This document shows positions 14,731-21,841 of a stretch of DNA of 21,841 bases, one piece after another. The stretch is from CAYTLQ01 sp964438715 (GTDB lineage: Bacteria; Bacteroidota; Ignavibacteria; Ignavibacteriales; Ignavibacteriaceae): NCBI GenBank assembly GCA_964438715.1, contig CAYTLQ010000033.1, positions 1 to 21,841 of the forward strand, in the 5' to 3' direction. The notes below the pieces were generated by a model. That model saw nothing but the letters and a program-made list of their open reading frames with translations. It ran no database searches and was not told the DNA's origin. The position numbers and the translations under genes were made by a program. How positions within the stretch are numbered: position 1 is the first letter of the stretch; the number at the start of each line of letters is the position of its first letter.

Positions 14731-16455
14731 TTACTTAATATTTAATGTTTTCTTTAAATCTTCATTGCTCCTGAAAATCGGATACTTTCTCTCTCTTTGG
14801 TCGAAATATGGCGATTTTCTATAAAAAAAGTCCAAACGCTCACCCGGATTTGTGCGAAACCCTTCATCACTTTCCAATAAATATTCAAATTCTTTCCGTA
14901 ACTCTTCATTTTCAGCCAGCATTTTTGCCGCTATTGGTTCAAAAATATACGCTTCTGCATATTCTTTTCTTTCAAAGAACGCATTAAAAAAGCCCCATTG
15001 TGCAAATGAATCAATTCCATCCGGTTCCAAAAGATGCATTATTACCCGTAATGTTCTTTGTCGCAAGGGTACAATATATGTACCCGCCGGAAATTCCATT
15101 ATATCCTCAAATAACTCTGTATCAAACTGTACACGCTGTCTCCCCTCGTAAGGAGCAGGAGCAAAACTCACATTTAAAAATTTATATCCCTGCACTGTAA
15201 TTTTTGCACTCTCACTAGTAGTAAATACTTTTATACCGTGTAGTCGCAGTATTCTTACAATCTGCACAAATTCGATTGGTATTATGTAATATTCAGGTAC
15301 AGCAATTTTTTTTGCGATAAATGATTTATTGAAAATCGGGACGGTAAATTCCGCATCTTCATCAGTATAACGGATAACTTCATTTCCGGTTACGGGACTG
15401 TATTCCCTGTAGCTTTTTTTCCCCAGAAAATTAAATTCACCTGCCCGTTCCGAAAGGCTGAACTTTATAGGAAAAAGTTTTTTCCTTATCGAAAATTCTC
15501 TAACAGTCAATACATCTGCATTCCGATTTAGTTTCCTCAGTAATCTGTGGTTATTATTGACAAATTCAAATACCGATTCGTTCATTTTTTTTGTTGATTC
15601 AACCCGATTGCTGAAAGGTTTGAGAGAGTGCGTTTCGACGAGAAGGCAAATACGGTTTTGTACAGCAGCATACCCTGTTGAATAGCGGGGAAGACTTACA
15701 AATTCTTCAAGTCCTTCTTCAGGGCTGCTGCCTCGTAATTCTATGTATGGGGCAGTCAGGAAACCTGCGGCTTTTAATTTACTCTTCAGATACGGCAATA
15801 ACTGTTCATGCGCCCAGCGGGAGAGTCCATGATCAAGATTTGGTTTTTTCTCAAGTCCGTAAGTAATATGATACTGATAATCAGCTCCATTCGTCGTGTG
15901 GTTATCAATAAAAATATCAGGTAGCCACGATGAATACAATCGCAAAAGTGCATGCATTTCAGCAGTATCGGCTTTCATATAATCGCGGTTAAGATTTAGA
16001 TTTTGCGATGTAACGCGCCAGCCCATTGTTGTCGGACCGTTCTGGTTCGGTCTGTTAAATTCACTTGTGCGCTCATGCGAATCAACGCTAAGAATTGGAA
16101 TGAAAAGATATATCGTATTTTCAAGCAAATGTTGCTTTTCTTTTGTGATGAGCATTTCACGAAGCAACAGCATTGATGCATCTTTCCCTTCTATTTCTCC
16201 GGAGTGTATTCCGTTTTGTATCAATACTATTGCCTTGCCGCTTCGTTTTGCTTTTCCCGGTGTAAATTCTTTATTGCCGGCAACTACCAGGCAATTCATT
16301 TCCCTTCCTTGCGGAGAGTAACCGAATGAAAAAAATCTGCACTGATTTGTTTCGCGCGCAAATTGTTGAAAATATTGCATCGTTTCAGAATACGAAGGAG
16401 AGGATGTCTTCCCCGATTTTTCATAGTGGGTTTCCCACATCGAATCAAATAACAT
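14731..16455 (-). CDS. M14 family zinc carboxypeptidase, no signal peptide
   Basis: The protein has 574 residues. The carboxypeptidase domain shows the zinc ligands H84 and E87 in GIHSGEIEGKD, the substrate-binding NR pair N156-R157 in NLNRDYM, the third zinc ligand H186 in IFIDNHTTNG, and the catalytic glutamate E274 in LLVETHSLK. The active site therefore looks complete. About 290 further residues of unassigned beta-rich sequence follow. The start MLFDSMWETHYEK has no signal peptide, and an in-frame TAA lies six codons upstream, so no exported form begins just upstream. This suggests a cytoplasmic enzyme, unusual for large M14 peptidases of this group, which are often secreted. It is followed by the ATP-grasp gene. 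Confidence 0.93.
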   Translation of the reverse strand: MLFDSMWETHYEKSGKTSSPSYSETMQYFQQFARETNQCRFFSFGYSPQGREMNCLVVAGNKEFTPGKAKRSGKAIVLIQNGIHSGEIEGKDASMLLLREMLITKEKQHLLENTIYLFIPILSVDSHERTSEFNRPNQNGPTTMGWRVTSQNLNLNRDYMKADTAEMHALLRLYSSWLPDIFIDNHTTNGADYQYHITYGLEKKPNLDHGLSRWAHEQLLPYLKSKLKAAGFLTAPYIELRGSSPEEGLEEFVSLPRYSTGYAAVQNRICLLVETHSLKPFSNRVESTKKMNESVFEFVNNNHRLLRKLNRNADVLTVREFSIRKKLFPIKFSLSERAGEFNFLGKKSYREYSPVTGNEVIRYTDEDAEFTVPIFNKSFIAKKIAVPEYYIIPIEFVQIVRILRLHGIKVFTTSESAKITVQGYKFLNVSFAPAPYEGRQRVQFDTELFEDIMEFPAGTYIVPLRQRTLRVIMHLLEPDGIDSFAQWGFFNAFFERKEYAEAYIFEPIAAKMLAENEELRKEFEYLLESDEGFRTNPGERLDFFYRKSPYFDQRERKYPIFRSNEDLKKTLNIK

Positions 16456-16779
16456 AAGTGTACTGAGTTAGTCTTGTTTTAGTTGTAGAAAAAAAATCCT
16501 GAGCATTACTATTTAAATATTGCAGTGAATATAATGTATGTACGATACTCTTCGGTTTTGGTAATAATTCCGCAATAGACAATACACCGGTAAATTGTTG
16601 CGTTATATCTATATGATTCATCCGGTCTGATTTTTCACCTTGTAATTTTCCTCCTTCAAACATACCAATGTCTTCACTGAAATTATGATCAATTATATGC
16701 TAAGTTTCCGGAATGACCTAATTATTTTAATGCTCAATTGAAAATTATTAATTTTCTTTCTCAATCTCCCGAAAATCTG
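16456..16779. other. divergent intergenic region, M14 / lipoprotein genes
   Basis: These 324 bp separate divergent genes. A minus-strand frame of 72 codons (16663-16445) overlaps the M14 start by 11 bp but has no SD and no recognisable family. A strong SD-like AAGGAGG on the minus strand (16656-16650) is followed only by a GTG mini-frame of six codons (16638-16618). A TTG at 16738 is in frame with the lipoprotein gene but would add residues before a clean lipoprotein signal, so it was not used. No promoter is called. Confidence 0.35.
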
Positions 16780-17340
16780 ATGACAAATTTATTTTATTAC
16801 CGCATTGTATTCCTTTTCAATCTCTTGTTTTTAGCCGGATGTTCTGCTTTGGATAAGCCGACATGGCAGAACAGTATCAGTAACCCGGAAATTCGATACA
16901 ATATATCAGCCTTGAACAATCTTATTGATAAGGCAGATTTTGAAGCCAGCAACCTGAAAATAATGCGTGAGCCAGAAAAATGGCAGGGAAAGATTATTGC
17001 CGTATCGGGAAACCTGACAGAATCACATTTACTCAATAAAGAATTGAAAAGCGAGTATAGGGAAATTACCGGCAGTTATAATAATTATCTCATCAATATA
17101 GTTTGTGTGTTTTACAGTACACTCCCCAGACAAAAAGATGTTATGGTCAATGTACAACATCTTTATTCAGGGAAAGCTGTTAAAATTATTGCTGAGGTGA
17201 TGGGAGTGTATGAGTTTATAACGGAATCGGGTAATAAAAAGAACCTTCCCGTTGCGCGTTGCTATGCCGTTTACAATCAGGACGACCGCCTGTTTAAGTC
17301 GCCGCTCTGGGCTGACGAAGATTTCATTCTGAAACAATAA
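16780..17340 (+). CDS. lipoprotein of unknown function, possibly OB-fold
   Basis: From ATG at 16780 the protein has 186 residues. Residues 4-18 are hydrophobic and end in LAGC, with Cys21 the predicted lipidated residue cleaved by signal peptidase II. The mature part contains EKWQGKIIAVSGNL and later GKAVKIIAEVMGVYEF, then LPVARCYAVY. Two strands each preceded by a GK-hydrophobic turn, with a terminal conserved strand, resemble small OB-fold domains of the tRNA_anti-like type; this is a guess from pattern only. A TTG start 14 codons upstream would bury the signal peptide. Thioredoxin follows on the same strand after 86 bp. Confidence 0.75.
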   Translation: MTNLFYYRIVFLFNLLFLAGCSALDKPTWQNSISNPEIRYNISALNNLIDKADFEASNLKIMREPEKWQGKIIAVSGNLTESHLLNKELKSEYREITGSYNNYLINIVCVFYSTLPRQKDVMVNVQHLYSGKAVKIIAEVMGVYEFITESGNKKNLPVARCYAVYNQDDRLFKSPLWADEDFILKQ

Positions 17341-17426
17341 TCTTTTAAAATCTGCATTATTTTTTTGCAATTTGTTGAATCCTTTTTTTCCCCCCTGCAT
17401 CATATTGCTAAACAAAAGGAGAAAAT

Positions 17427-17765
17427 ATGAAATTTACCGTTGAAGGTACCGATCAGAATTTTGAACAGGAAGTAATTAAGTCCGATTTACCTGTATTAGT
17501 AGATTTTTGGGCTCCATGGTGTGGACCATGCCGTATGGTTGCGCCTGTAGTTGAGGAACTTGCTGAACAGTATAAGGGCAAATTGAAAGTAGTTAAAGTA
17601 AATACCGATGACAATGCAGAAATTTCAATGAGATATGGCATCCGAAGCATACCGACACTTGGAATATTTAAAAACGGCAAGATCGTTGACGGTGTCATCG
17701 GAGCTGTGCCCAAAAATGTACTTGAAAGCAAAATACTTCCCTATTTGGAAAATGCGAAAAATTAG
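17427..17765 (+). CDS. trxA: thioredoxin
   Basis: This 112-residue protein is of full thioredoxin length. The redox site is WCGPC (31-35) in VLVDFWAPWCGPCRMVAPVV, and the cis-proline is P76 in RSIPTLGIFKNG. It has no signal peptide, so it is cytoplasmic, where it reduces protein disulfides and is recharged by thioredoxin reductase. GGAG about five bases before the ATG supports the start. It is closed by a strong hairpin terminator. Confidence 0.97.
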   Translation: MKFTVEGTDQNFEQEVIKSDLPVLVDFWAPWCGPCRMVAPVVEELAEQYKGKLKVVKVNTDDNAEISMRYGIRSIPTLGIFKNGKIVDGVIGAVPKNVLESKILPYLENAKN

Positions 17766-17792
17766 ACTTGCGAAGAAGCTGTCACCCCTTAG

Positions 17793-17828
17793 CTTTAAAA
17801 GCCGCTGTTTGCGGCTTTTGAAGTTTTT
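17793..17828 (+). terminator. intrinsic terminator after trxA
   Basis: AAAAGCCGC (17797-17805) and GCGGCTTTT (17811-17819) form a perfect 9-bp stem with a TGTTT loop. The stem extends through one T-G wobble and CTT/AAG to 13 pairs, and is followed by TTTTT (17824-17828). It lies between convergent genes. The minus-strand side lacks a separate T-run beyond the stem, so it chiefly serves trxA. Confidence 0.9.
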
Positions 17829-17844
17829 ACAGTAACACCTGCAA

Positions 17845-19842
17845 TTATTTCAGAATAATAAGTTTCTTCGTTTCGCTTTTCCATTCTCCTGCATTACTAA
17901 ATTTTACAGTATAAAAATACATTCCCGAGCTAAGTCCGCCGGAATTGAAAAAATAAGTGTGGTTTCCCGCCTGCTGATTACCAAGCCTTTTCTCAAAGAC
18001 AATCTCTCCCTGCAAATTGTGAAGCACGAAAACTACTTCGCCGGCTGAGGGTAAAGTATATTTAATTGTCGTTTCCGGATTAAATGGATTCGGAAAGTTT
18101 TGTTGAAGCACAAAGTCATAATGAATAAAATGAACCATTACCACCTGTGAATATGAATTAGAACCATCATAATCGATTTGTTTGATACGATAGGTATTAA
18201 TGCCTTGTACCGGTTCAATATCAGTAAACTCATAACTCTTTACTTCTGTAGTAGTTCCATTGCCGGGAATCATTGCTAATGATACCCACTGTTCATTACC
18301 ATATTTTTTTTGCACTTCAAAGCCGCGATTATTGTGCTCGCTTACAGTAACCCATTTCAACACTATTGAGGATGATGACTGTACACCATAAAATGAAACA
18401 AGTTCTACGGGAAGTACATCAGTCACCGGAAAACTGTAAACTCCACCCGGAGCAACAGGTGGTTTTACAGCATATTTACCTGAAAGGGATACAGCAGAGA
18501 TATAATAAAATACTCTTTTCCCTGCCTGCTGTTGCGGAATTATCGCTAAAAAGGAATCTGCCTGAACGGCTGACATTTGTATTTGTTGGAAACCGAGTGC
18601 TGTGTCAGTTGTCCAAAAAACTTTTGCCTCAGCAATACCTGAAGCAGACCTAATATATGCCTTCACCTCATAGCCTGTACTTCCATTATCAGCATACCGA
18701 ATAGGTGCATGACTTATAAACACCGGCTCCTTGACTCCCAATTCTTTTGTGATGCAGTGTATTGCACCGAGAGCAGGAATTGACTGATTAGAGTTGACTC
18801 CAACAATTTTATACCCGGGCATTGCTTCCCGGTAAATGCGTAATCCGGTTGTATCGTATTGTAATTCGTATGTGGGTACAATTACTGTTTTATTCACAAT
18901 AACGGAGTTGGTATAAGTACGGTAATCTCCATTATTGGAAGGATATCTCCCCTGCCCATCGGGAGGCATAGGTATCCTAACCACTTTGTACGGTCTGCCG
19001 TAACATGTGCGAAAGTTCGTCAGTAAATATTGTAAATTCATTTCGATCTGAGGACCATCGGCTATACCGGGAGGGTATTGTCCGACTAAAATTGTTTCCT
19101 CGTCGAGCAGTTTCATATGCATATCAATATGATGAATACCGTCATACGGTAAAGTTTCAAACTTTATATAACGCGTTATTCCCATATACCGCTTCATTAA
19201 GCTGTCTATCTGTGCTTCGGTTTTACCCGGATTTTCGTTTATAATAAGCCGTGAGGAAAAACCGGTACCATTGCCATCCACCATAAAATTTCCTCCGGTT
19301 GCAACTAAATTATCCGGAGCCACAGTCATCTGATACAATGGAATATTCAACCGGCCGGCAATTACTCCGGGAATGAGGTCATCAAGAGGACGGGGACGAT
19401 TATATATCCAATCAATTATATAAGCGCTGTCGGCATTATTTTTATAAACATACCATGGGCCGTAATCTCTGCACCAGACCGAATTGTATTGTGCAGTGAT
19501 AAACTTTACATTTGTCAAAGGAATACCATTTGATGTGAGATTCGATTTTACGGCATTTGAATCACTGCAAACAATATACACTAACCCCTCTTCTTGTGCG
19601 TGGTCAACAATCTGCCGTAGCATCGCAGTATATGATGTCCATGTAATCATAATACCCTCAAGTTGCTCCCACTCTGCCATAGTACGCACTGGTGACGAAG
19701 GTGGTACGGCGCTAACTCCACTCACAAAAGGCGGAATATATGATTTCATCAATTCTCTTTCTGCCGGTGTAAGACCGACAGGTAAGTCCTGGGTAAATGA
19801 TGTAACAGCTAAAACAAACAATAGGAAAATAAAAATTCTCAT
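17845..19842 (-). CDS. T9SS-secreted deiminase of the agmatine/peptidylarginine deiminase family
   Basis: From ATG at 19842 the protein has 665 residues (a TTG seven codons upstream is possible). It has a signal peptide (residues 1-18, MRIFIFLLFVLAVTS) and a deiminase domain at about 35-385. An Ig/Fn3-like stretch spans about 390-475, a second beta-sandwich about 478-570, and a T9SS sorting domain about 577-665 (FVLQQNFPNPFNPETTIKY). Likely active-site residues are D126 (WCRDYGPW), H238 and D240 (HHIDMHMK), N312 (YTNSVIVN) and C363 (GAIHC). These parallel D130, H236, D238, N297 and C351 of Porphyromonas gingivalis PPAD. R149 and R151 in YNRPRPL match the PPAD Arg pair that binds a C-terminal carboxylate. 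It probably converts arginine (peptidyl or small-molecule) to citrulline outside the cell; the exact substrate is inference. Confidence 0.88.
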   Translation of the reverse strand: MRIFIFLLFVLAVTSFTQDLPVGLTPAERELMKSYIPPFVSGVSAVPPSSPVRTMAEWEQLEGIMITWTSYTAMLRQIVDHAQEEGLVYIVCSDSNAVKSNLTSNGIPLTNVKFITAQYNSVWCRDYGPWYVYKNNADSAYIIDWIYNRPRPLDDLIPGVIAGRLNIPLYQMTVAPDNLVATGGNFMVDGNGTGFSSRLIINENPGKTEAQIDSLMKRYMGITRYIKFETLPYDGIHHIDMHMKLLDEETILVGQYPPGIADGPQIEMNLQYLLTNFRTCYGRPYKVVRIPMPPDGQGRYPSNNGDYRTYTNSVIVNKTVIVPTYELQYDTTGLRIYREAMPGYKIVGVNSNQSIPALGAIHCITKELGVKEPVFISHAPIRYADNGSTGYEVKAYIRSASGIAEAKVFWTTDTALGFQQIQMSAVQADSFLAIIPQQQAGKRVFYYISAVSLSGKYAVKPPVAPGGVYSFPVTDVLPVELVSFYGVQSSSSIVLKWVTVSEHNNRGFEVQKKYGNEQWVSLAMIPGNGTTTEVKSYEFTDIEPVQGINTYRIKQIDYDGSNSYSQVVMVHFIHYDFVLQQNFPNPFNPETTIKYTLPSAGEVVFVLHNLQGEIVFEKRLGNQQAGNHTYFFNSGGLSSGMYFYTVKFSNAGEWKSETKKLIILK

Positions 19843-20209
19843 TACCGCGCTTTCATTCTGCAAAGATGATTCTTAAATATAGAGAATAACATTCTTAATC
19901 ATTATCAGAATTTTACAAAAAATAAAACAACCATCGACTATAGGTCAAGAAAAACATCAAAACAGAATAAACGAAGATGAACAATGAAAAAGTTTGTTTC
20001 AACTCACTTTGGATGTGCAAAAAAAATCTTTTGAATGTTATAAAGTAAACATTCCTGAATATTTCTTAAACATCGTTAATGCCTTTCTTTTTCTTATTTT
20101 TGCAGTTACATAGCTTTTATTGAGATTTCTTCGGTTATTCTGAATTGCACAGGACGAATAATAAATAAATGAGCGAATCTTATTTATCTGTATTAAAAGA
20201 TTTTTTCTT

Positions 20210-20259
20210 ACCTTAAGAAAGGTGTAAAGTATTTCAATCACCTTCTCACATTCACCTTT
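20210..20259. repeat. clustered CACCTT elements
   Basis: ACCTT (20210-20214), AAAGGTG (20218-20224, inverted), CACCTT (20239-20244) and CACCTTT (20253-20259) occur within 50 bp. The last two are direct repeats 14 bp apart. AAAGGTG and CACCTTT are exact reverse complements. The first pair could form a 5-bp hairpin. The cluster lies just before the candidate -10 of the hydrolase gene and could be a regulator-binding site. Confidence 0.35.
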
Positions 20260-20284
20260 GTCTTTTGTGTAATTTGACTATAAT
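20257..20284 (+). promoter_or_regulatory. candidate promoter of the hydrolase gene
   Basis: A perfect TATAAT at 20279-20284 is preceded by TTTGTC (20257-20262) with a 16-bp spacer. Transcription would begin about 50 bases before the ATG. The -35 match is partial. Confidence 0.35.
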
Positions 20285-20343
20285 GTACGGTTACAACAAA
20301 CACAAAAATGCTCCCTTGTATTGATAACTCTTAGAGAGTAATT

Positions 20344-21132
20344 ATGAAAACTATTGTTACGCAGGAATATATGCTGAATATTAACGGAGTTACTCTCTAC
20401 GCAAAGAAGTGGTATAACGAAAAATCTGATTCTGCTATTCCCATTATTCTGCTTCACGAGTCGTTAGGGTGTGTTGACTTATGGAAAGATTTTCCTGATA
20501 GACTTTCTGCATTTACTTCACGGACAGTAATAGCTTACGACAGACACGGATATGGGAAGTCGGAGAGAAAAGAACATCTTCCAACTTTGCATTTTATGGA
20601 ATCAGAAGCGGAAATCTTCCCGCTCATCTGCGAGGAACTTGGCATACAGGAATACATTTTATTCGGGCACAGTACCGGTGGATCTATTGCTGTAATAATT
20701 GCCTCCTTCGATATAAAATGCAAAGCGGTAATTACAGAGTCTTCTCAGGCATTTGTTGAAGATCGGACATTGGAGGGTATCCGAAAGGCTAAGGAGTCAT
20801 TTAAAGATAGAGAATATTTCCGGAGATTAGAAAAATGGCATGGCAATAAAACCGGATGGGTGTTGGATGCATGGACAGAAACATGGCTCGCTCCGGGGTT
20901 TCGTAAATGGAGTCTTGCAGGTTGGATAAAAAAAGTAAACTGTCCTTTGCTGGCAATTCATGGAGATAATGATGAGTTCGGTTCAACAGCATTTCCTGAA
21001 TATCTTTGTTGCAGAACCTCTGGCCCGGGAGAAATGGCAATAATTAACGATTGCGGTCATATTCCACATAAAGAAAAACCCGATGAGGTACTCTTTCTTG
21101 TACAACAGTTCTTAAAAAAGTATCATCTGTAG
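20344..21132 (+). CDS. alpha/beta hydrolase
   Basis: This is a 262-residue cytoplasmic alpha/beta-hydrolase-fold enzyme. The nucleophile elbow is GHSTGG with Ser110. The oxyanion-hole strand is IILLHESLG (34-42), followed by AYDRHGYGKS (64-73). The probable acid is Asp208 or Asp210 in IHGDNDEFG, and the base is His239 in NDCGHIPHKEKP. Length and order fit the small esterase/haloalkane-dehalogenase-like group; the substrate (ester, lactone or other) is not deducible. GAGAG a few bases upstream may act as SD. It stands alone between a divergent gene and the aldehyde dehydrogenase. Confidence 0.9.
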   Translation: MKTIVTQEYMLNINGVTLYAKKWYNEKSDSAIPIILLHESLGCVDLWKDFPDRLSAFTSRTVIAYDRHGYGKSERKEHLPTLHFMESEAEIFPLICEELGIQEYILFGHSTGGSIAVIIASFDIKCKAVITESSQAFVEDRTLEGIRKAKESFKDREYFRRLEKWHGNKTGWVLDAWTETWLAPGFRKWSLAGWIKKVNCPLLAIHGDNDEFGSTAFPEYLCCRTSGPGEMAIINDCGHIPHKEKPDEVLFLVQQFLKKYHL

Positions 21133-21209
21133 CTTTTTCTATCAAAAACCCGAATAGCTTAACCCGATACTCCTTTCAACAATTACTATTAACTTCTCAG
21201 GTGTATTGG

Positions 21210-21240
21210 TTGAAAATTGGAGTATTTAAGGATATATTTG
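21210..21240 (+). promoter_or_regulatory. candidate Bacteroidota-type promoter
   Basis: TTG at 21210-21212, a 20-bp spacer and TATATTTG at 21233-21240 match the TTG / TAnnTTTG pattern known from Bacteroidota. This leaves a leader of about 20 bases before the aldehyde dehydrogenase ATG. It is a single pattern match in AT-rich DNA, and the organism's sigma factor preference is unknown. Confidence 0.35.
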
Positions 21241-21266
21241 ATTATTAAATTCATCAGGATTGTATT

Positions 21267-21841
21267 ATGCCGTTAGATAAAGATTTACTCTCTATTCAGG
21301 AGGTAAGAGAACTTGCAGGCAAAGCCAAAGCTGCCCAACTCGAATTCAAGCATTATAATCAGGATCAGGTAGATAAAATTGTAAAGGCAATGGCAGATGC
21401 CGGTTACGCTGAGTCGGAACGACTTGCAAAAATGGCCGCCGAGGAAAGCGGTTTTGGCAGGTGGCAGGATAAAGTAATTAAAAATCAGTTCGGCACAAAG
21501 AATGTTTATGAATCTATTAAAGACCTTAAGTCTGCCGGCGTAATAGGTACAGAAGCGAATGGTAAAATTATAAAAATCGCTGAGCCAATGGGTGTGGTTT
21601 GCGCGCTTATTCCTTCAACAAATCCCACTTCAACGGCAATGTTCAAAATTCTCATTTCACTAAAATGCAGAAACGGAATTGTACTCAGTCCCCATCCACG
21701 CACGGTGAAATCAACCATGGAAGCCTGCAGAGTGCTTGCCGATGCGGCAGAAAAAGCCGGAGCCCCAAAAGGTCTCATCCAGTGTATGACAAACCCCACG
21801 CTCGAGGGAACAAATGCTTTAATGCACGATAAAAATATTGC
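21267..21841 (+). CDS. CoA-acylating aldehyde dehydrogenase, N-terminal part
   Basis: An ATG at 21267, with AGGA seven bases upstream, opens a frame of 191 codons that runs off the window. The sequence has the NAD-binding half of acetaldehyde-CoA dehydrogenases and AdhE: IKIAEPMGVVCALIPSTNPT, then ILISLKCRNGIVLSPHPRT, and earlier FGRWQDKVIKNQFGTKNVYE. Such enzymes interconvert acyl-CoA and aldehyde with NAD(H). The catalytic Cys, expected around residue 240-260, is beyond the window. There is no N-terminal microcompartment-targeting extension of the PduP type. It could be a stand-alone acetaldehyde dehydrogenase, a sulfoacetaldehyde-type enzyme, or the front of a bifunctional AdhE; the window cannot tell. 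Confidence 0.88.
   Translation, partial: MPLDKDLLSIQEVRELAGKAKAAQLEFKHYNQDQVDKIVKAMADAGYAESERLAKMAAEESGFGRWQDKVIKNQFGTKNVYESIKDLKSAGVIGTEANGKIIKIAEPMGVVCALIPSTNPTSTAMFKILISLKCRNGIVLSPHPRTVKSTMEACRVLADAAEKAGAPKGLIQCMTNPTLEGTNALMHDKNI

Larger units (their letters stand above)
19843..20343. other. AT-rich intergenic region upstream of the hydrolase
   Basis: These 501 bp separate the divergent deiminase and hydrolase genes. A 67-codon minus-strand frame (20241-20038) is AT-rich, basic and without SD, and looks like chance. The right part holds clustered CACCTT-type elements and a possible promoter. Nothing else is recognised. Confidence 0.4.

Noticed and set aside
16445..16663. A 72-codon minus-strand frame upstream of the M14 gene
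   Set aside because: No SD for its ATG, no recognisable family, and it overlaps the M14 start; it is only noted in the gap entry.
20038..20241. A 67-codon minus-strand frame in the 501-bp gap
   Set aside because: AT-rich, very basic composition without SD or family resemblance; consistent with a chance open frame.
21147..21167. Direct repeat AACCCGA twice, after the hydrolase gene
   Set aside because: Only seven bases long and not part of a hairpin with a T-run; likely chance.

Overview
The window is an ordinary-looking chromosomal segment of an AT-rich bacterium. The best taxonomic clue is the secreted deiminase-like protein at 17845-19842, which ends in a type IX secretion (T9SS) sorting domain with a QNFPNPFNPETTIKY signature. 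Its preceding beta-sandwich domain (LPVELVSF, NNRGFEVQ, YRIKQIDYDG) is also typical of the Bacteroidota/Chlorobiota side of the FCB group. The PNPFNP style suggests an Ignavibacteria-like lineage, but one window cannot settle that. Many genes lack a clear Shine-Dalgarno (SD) site, which also fits this group. I found no tRNA, rRNA, CRISPR array, insertion sequence or phage gene.

Layout. 1-224 (-): N-terminus of an S9-like alpha/beta hydrolase, head to head with a DUF192 protein (245-793 +). 794-1138: a possible folded RNA and a 54-codon ORF. 1139-7142 (-): a five-gene run, lysA > serS > small exported protein > four-helix membrane protein > penicillin-acylase-type Ntn hydrolase. 7323-8945 (+): a protein made of TPR repeats. 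8953-10083 (-): a DUF1624/HGSNAT-like membrane acyltransferase. 10140-11177 (+): a possible membrane microprotein, then a TIGR01777 epimerase. 11178-11567 (-): a TerB-like protein. 11855-13422 (+): a class V PLP enzyme and a Rid-family protein. 13447-16455 (-): an M14 metallopeptidase followed by an ATP-grasp ligase. 16780-17765 (+): a lipoprotein and thioredoxin, closed by a clear terminator. 17845-19842 (-): the T9SS-secreted deiminase-family protein. 20344-21132 (+): an alpha/beta hydrolase. 21267-end (+): the start of a CoA-acylating aldehyde dehydrogenase.

How the genes work together. Most are housekeeping or peptide/amino-acid metabolism: lysine/DAP metabolism, Ser-tRNA charging, peptide and amide hydrolysis, redox. 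The more interesting units are the secreted homologue of Porphyromonas peptidylarginine deiminase; the signal-less M14 peptidase with an ATP-grasp ligase, which could form a write/erase pair for a peptide or amide bond; and the PLP enzyme/Rid pair. In that last pair the PLP enzyme seems to begin at a non-canonical CTG inside a palindrome, and the Rid partner has lost the catalytic arginine. I see no complete undescribed defence or mobile system. All function calls are from reading the translated sequences; no database search was possible.
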